64,000 bases of DNA from Chloroflexota bacterium (lineage in GTDB: Bacteria > Chloroflexota > Anaerolineae > Anaerolineales > Anaerolineaceae), in NCBI GenBank assembly GCA_029548365.1, contig JAKPNN010000035.1, positions 1 to 64,000 of the forward strand, given 5' to 3'. Position numbers and translations under genes: made by a program. This document shows, in pieces, positions 61,535 through 64,000 of this stretch (position 1 is the stretch's first letter; every line of letters begins with the position of its first letter). The notes beneath the pieces are model-generated. The model had not been told where the DNA came from. It was given only the letters and a program-made list of their open reading frames with translations, and made no database searches.

Positions 61535-64000
61535 TTATTCTTGAGGTTGAAGCGGCACCTGTGTGAATGATTCATTAATTGGAAAACGCATCAGGCGGTT
61601 ATTGCGGGCATCGGAAACCCAGATATTGCCCAACTGGTCGGCAGCTAAACCGCCTACGATGCCAATTTCATCGAGGCCACTGCCAACACCTCCCCAGGTG
61701 TATAAAAACTCGCCGAATTGATTAAATACCAGCACCCGTCCAAGCATCGGATCGGCGACATAAACAGTGTTGTTTTCGTCAATGGTCAAGAATGGCTTAT
61801 TGTCGAGGGATTCGCCATACCAGCCGTCGATGTCCCAGGTGATGTGATTGGGGAAGACGAGGGGATCGCTACCGGGGAGCATGATCTGGATGCGTTTGTT
61901 CCAGGTATCGGCAACGAACAGGCGACCGGTATCATCGACTTCAATGCCAACGGGTTCATCAAATTGCCCTACGCCCAGCCCGGCACCGCCAAAAACAGCC
62001 AGATTCACGCCATTACTGTCAAAGATGACGATGCGTTTGTTGCCGGTGTCGGTGATGAAAACACGCCCCTGGCGGTCTACAGCCACGCCGCGCGGCCCCC
62101 AGAAATGAAAAGGCGTTTCAGCAGCGCCAAACTGTCCCCACATGATGATGAATTTGCCGTCAGCAGAAAATTTCTGAATGCGATGATTCCATGTATCTGC
62201 CACATAGACCGATCCATCCGGTCCGACGGCCAATCCCCAGGGCTCATTGAAAAAACTCTCAGGCGCAATCTGGTTTGTACCAAAATCAGAAGCGGCATAG
62301 GCACCAAAGGCGTTCAGGTATTGACCCTGTGCGTCAAAATGAAGGATGCGGTGATTGCGAGAATCGGCAACATAGAAGCTGCCATCGGGTGCAAAGGCGA
62401 TATCCCGGGGTGTATCCAGGCTGAAATGAGCATCAGCGTAGACAACCCGGTCGGCTTCGAGGTTTAGAGTGGCCGCTTCGTAAGGGTCTATTGCTGGTTC
62501 GATGACCATTGGAGCAGCGCCGTATTCCCAGATCATCGAGGCGATGTCCTTCCGCATGTACATGCGGAAGGAATCGGAAGGCTGCCAGTTTTCGAGGGTC
62601 AGGGTGTTCGTATAGGTTAACCTGGCATAGGGTTCGTAATTGCGGTTATACCAGATTTCCCATAACGCGGATCGCATGTCCGGGTCTTTGAGTGCGTCCC
62701 ACACGCGCTGAAAGGTGAGGTTAAAATACGCCTGTGAAGGCCACCACAAGCGAGTGTAGTCAAAGCGGATATAGTCATCGCCCACCACCGGCTCGATCAG
62801 GCCGAAGTTGCCGCTCCCAGCCAGGATGATGGGTGCGTCGCGCAAATCACGGGTTGGATTATCTGAAAACCAGCGTTTGTTGGGATAATCACGAAAATAC
62901 CACCAGTAAGGATAAAGCATGTCGTTATCATAGGCGACCACGATGTCCTTGCCGCCCGTCAGGCGGAAACTGATCTCTTCGACCTGCTCCAGAACATCCT
63001 TGGGATCGCGGGCAGAATGGGCGTACACCAGGAATTCTTTGGCGGTGTCATACAGGATGAAGTTGGCACGGAATGCCGTCCGCGCGGTGATAAAGGAGAG
63101 GACGGTCACAAACAGGATCAAGGCTAATTTTCCAATCTGAGCGACCTGCCAACCGCGCAGAAAGAACCACAAGGCTGCCCCACTGGCCAACACGCCTGCG
63201 AAAGCCAGCAGGAAGTTAGCTGTTACTTCTAATTGCGCCAGTTCCCTGCCCTGGAAGGGGGGTAAGGGGCTGAATGCCAGGCTGATTGTACGAAAGATAG
63301 CCAGCAAGAACAGGAACCCGAGCAGAACCACAATCCAGCCGCGCTGGCGCTTGAAATCTAACCCATTGAGGGATTCAACCAGACGTCCCAGGCTCCATCC
63401 GCTGGCGAGGATCATCGGCATGGTGATGTGAGAAGTCAGCCAGGGCATGCGTTCGCCGGCAAAGCTGAAGGTGATCAAGCTCATCACCGACCAGAAGAGC
63501 AACAAGGACAGAACAGGGGTGTGGCGCGGTTCGCCTTCGTTGTCGACGATGCGCCGGGAAACAGATGGCTTGAAATCACCGGTGTTCTCATCTTGAGTTT
63601 CAACCGCGCAATCATCGGCGCTTTGGGCTGAGGTGGACTCGCTCAAATTGATATTTTCTACATCCGAAACTTCTTCCGGATCGATATTGGCGGCGCTTTG
63701 CTCAGGTTTGAGCCTGCGTGAAAGCAAGCGCAAGCCCAACACAGTCGCCAGCAGGGTGCCGAATGCCGGCAGAAATTCATAGATGGGAATTTGGATCAGG
63801 GCGTAGTAATACAGAGGTTGGGTACCCCGAACCACACCTTGCTGAGCCAGCCAGTAGCCCAGTGCTCCCATCAAGCCCATGTACAGGCCGAGACCCTGGG
63901 TGAAGAGCGAAGTATAGAAGATGGTGAAGATGCTCCAGAAAATCGCGATATTTACCGCCCAAACTTTCCAGTTCCACCAGATGCCAATTCCCAGGGAAAT
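61535..64000 (-). CDS. Agl23-type membrane protein with C-terminal NHL repeats (partial, 5' end outside window)
   Basis: At least 820 residues. The frame stays open to 64000, so the true start lies beyond the window. The N-terminal visible part has many hydrophobic helices (about ten), resembling the TIGR03663/Agl23 flippase-associated glycosyltransferase-like family, including LITFSFAGERMPWLTSHITMPM. From about genomic position 62430 to the end there are five or six NHL repeats (GSFYVADSRNHRILHFD, GSVYVADTWNHRIQKFS, GRVFITDTGNKRIVIFD) that form a beta-propeller outside. It may link lipid-linked sugar handling to a surface sensor. Confidence 0.82.
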   Translation of the reverse strand: MSLGIGIWWNWKVWAVNIAIFWSIFTIFYTSLFTQGLGLYMGLMGALGYWLAQQGVVRGTQPLYYYALIQIPIYEFLPAFGTLLATVLGLRLLSRRLKPEQSAANIDPEEVSDVENINLSESTSAQSADDCAVETQDENTGDFKPSVSRRIVDNEGEPRHTPVLSLLLFWSVMSLITFSFAGERMPWLTSHITMPMILASGWSLGRLVESLNGLDFKRQRGWIVVLLGFLFLLAIFRTISLAFSPLPPFQGRELAQLEVTANFLLAFAGVLASGAALWFFLRGWQVAQIGKLALILFVTVLSFITARTAFRANFILYDTAKEFLVYAHSARDPKDVLEQVEEISFRLTGGKDIVVAYDNDMLYPYWWYFRDYPNKRWFSDNPTRDLRDAPIILAGSGNFGLIEPVVGDDYIRFDYTRLWWPSQAYFNLTFQRVWDALKDPDMRSALWEIWYNRNYEPYARLTYTNTLTLENWQPSDSFRMYMRKDIASMIWEYGAAPMVIEPAIDPYEAATLNLEADRVVYADAHFSLDTPRDIAFAPDGSFYVADSRNHRILHFDAQGQYLNAFGAYAASDFGTNQIAPESFFNEPWGLAVGPDGSVYVADTWNHRIQKFSADGKFIIMWGQFGAAETPFHFWGPRGVAVDRQGRVFITDTGNKRIVIFDSNGVNLAVFGGAGLGVGQFDEPVGIEVDDTGRLFVADTWNKRIQIMLPGSDPLVFPNHITWDIDGWYGESLDNKPFLTIDENNTVYVADPMLGRVLVFNQFGEFLYTWGGVGSGLDEIGIVGGLAADQLGNIWVSDARNNRLMRFPINESFTQVPLQPQE

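Noticed and set aside
61718-62467. 249-codon frame opposite the NHL repeats
   Set aside because: Periodic shadow of a repetitive propeller gene.

Overview
The window looks like chromosome of an anaerobic member of the Chloroflexota, probably class Anaerolineae. This is inferred from gene content, not from a 16S gene. The evidence is: a 23S-5S rRNA end next to rpsU-infA, a long formate-THF ligase, an Agl23-type membrane protein with NHL repeats, a DUF2089/SHOCT pair, tandem cyclic-di-AMP receptor-like genes, an ECF transporter, many lipoproteins with a membrane anchor, and mobile-looking heptamer repeat arrays between genes. No phage, transposase, CRISPR array or plasmid function was seen.

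Layout. 1-1.3 kb: 3' part of 23S rRNA and the 5S gene. 1.3-2 kb: rpsU-infA behind a structured leader. 2-4.8 kb: GNAT acetyltransferase, a small acidic protein and an AI-2E family permease. 5-9.1 kb: sugar cluster with a GH4 glycosidase, a ChbG/YdjC deacetylase and a MelB-type symporter. 9.3-13.3 kb: small membrane protein, Gfo/Idh/MocA oxidoreductase, an unrecognised membrane-tethered protein and malic enzyme. 13.8-21.3 kb: a glycosyltransferase, then pth-mfd and the YabE-like/rsmA pair. 21.8-28.1 kb: fhs, two lipoproteins with transmembrane anchors, a fuculose-phosphate-type aldolase and a small membrane protein.

28.5-36.1 kb is the most distinctive block: a fused EcfA ATPase, EcfT, an MtnA-like isomerase, an MTA/MTI-type phosphorylase, an ECF S component, an MTA/SAH-type deaminase and a C_GCAxxG_C_C protein. 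Read together, these suggest uptake (or recapture) of a 5'-modified nucleoside, deamination to the inosine form, phosphorolysis and isomerisation of the sugar phosphate. The class II aldolase 4 kb upstream could finish the route as in the DHAP shunt. This is a hypothesis from gene content.

36.5-42.6 kb: a secreted subtilase and a four-domain CoA-disulfide-reductase/rhodanese/TusA/DsrE protein. 43.1-43.3 kb: tRNA-Gly and tRNA-Cys. 43.5-49.3 kb: a TetR regulator with its own palindrome, an SDR epimerase, mutM, a DtxR-family regulator with an iron-box-like palindrome, an MFS exporter and the SHOCT/DUF2089 pair. 49.7-57.4 kb: OsmC, a bifunctional FTCD, an M23 lipoprotein, an ITPase, a CapA-like lipoprotein, a membrane HhH protein, a YcgN-like protein, two cyclic-di-AMP receptor-like proteins and a DUF4013 protein. 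57.8-64 kb: a membrane-anchored M4-like protease, the infC-rpmI-rplT operon (IF-3 apparently starting at AUA) and the C-terminal part of an Agl23/NHL protein that runs off the right edge.

Several intergenic gaps are filled by degenerate 7-bp tandem arrays mixed with a roughly 40-bp module and a second dispersed element. These repeats are the main non-coding novelty.
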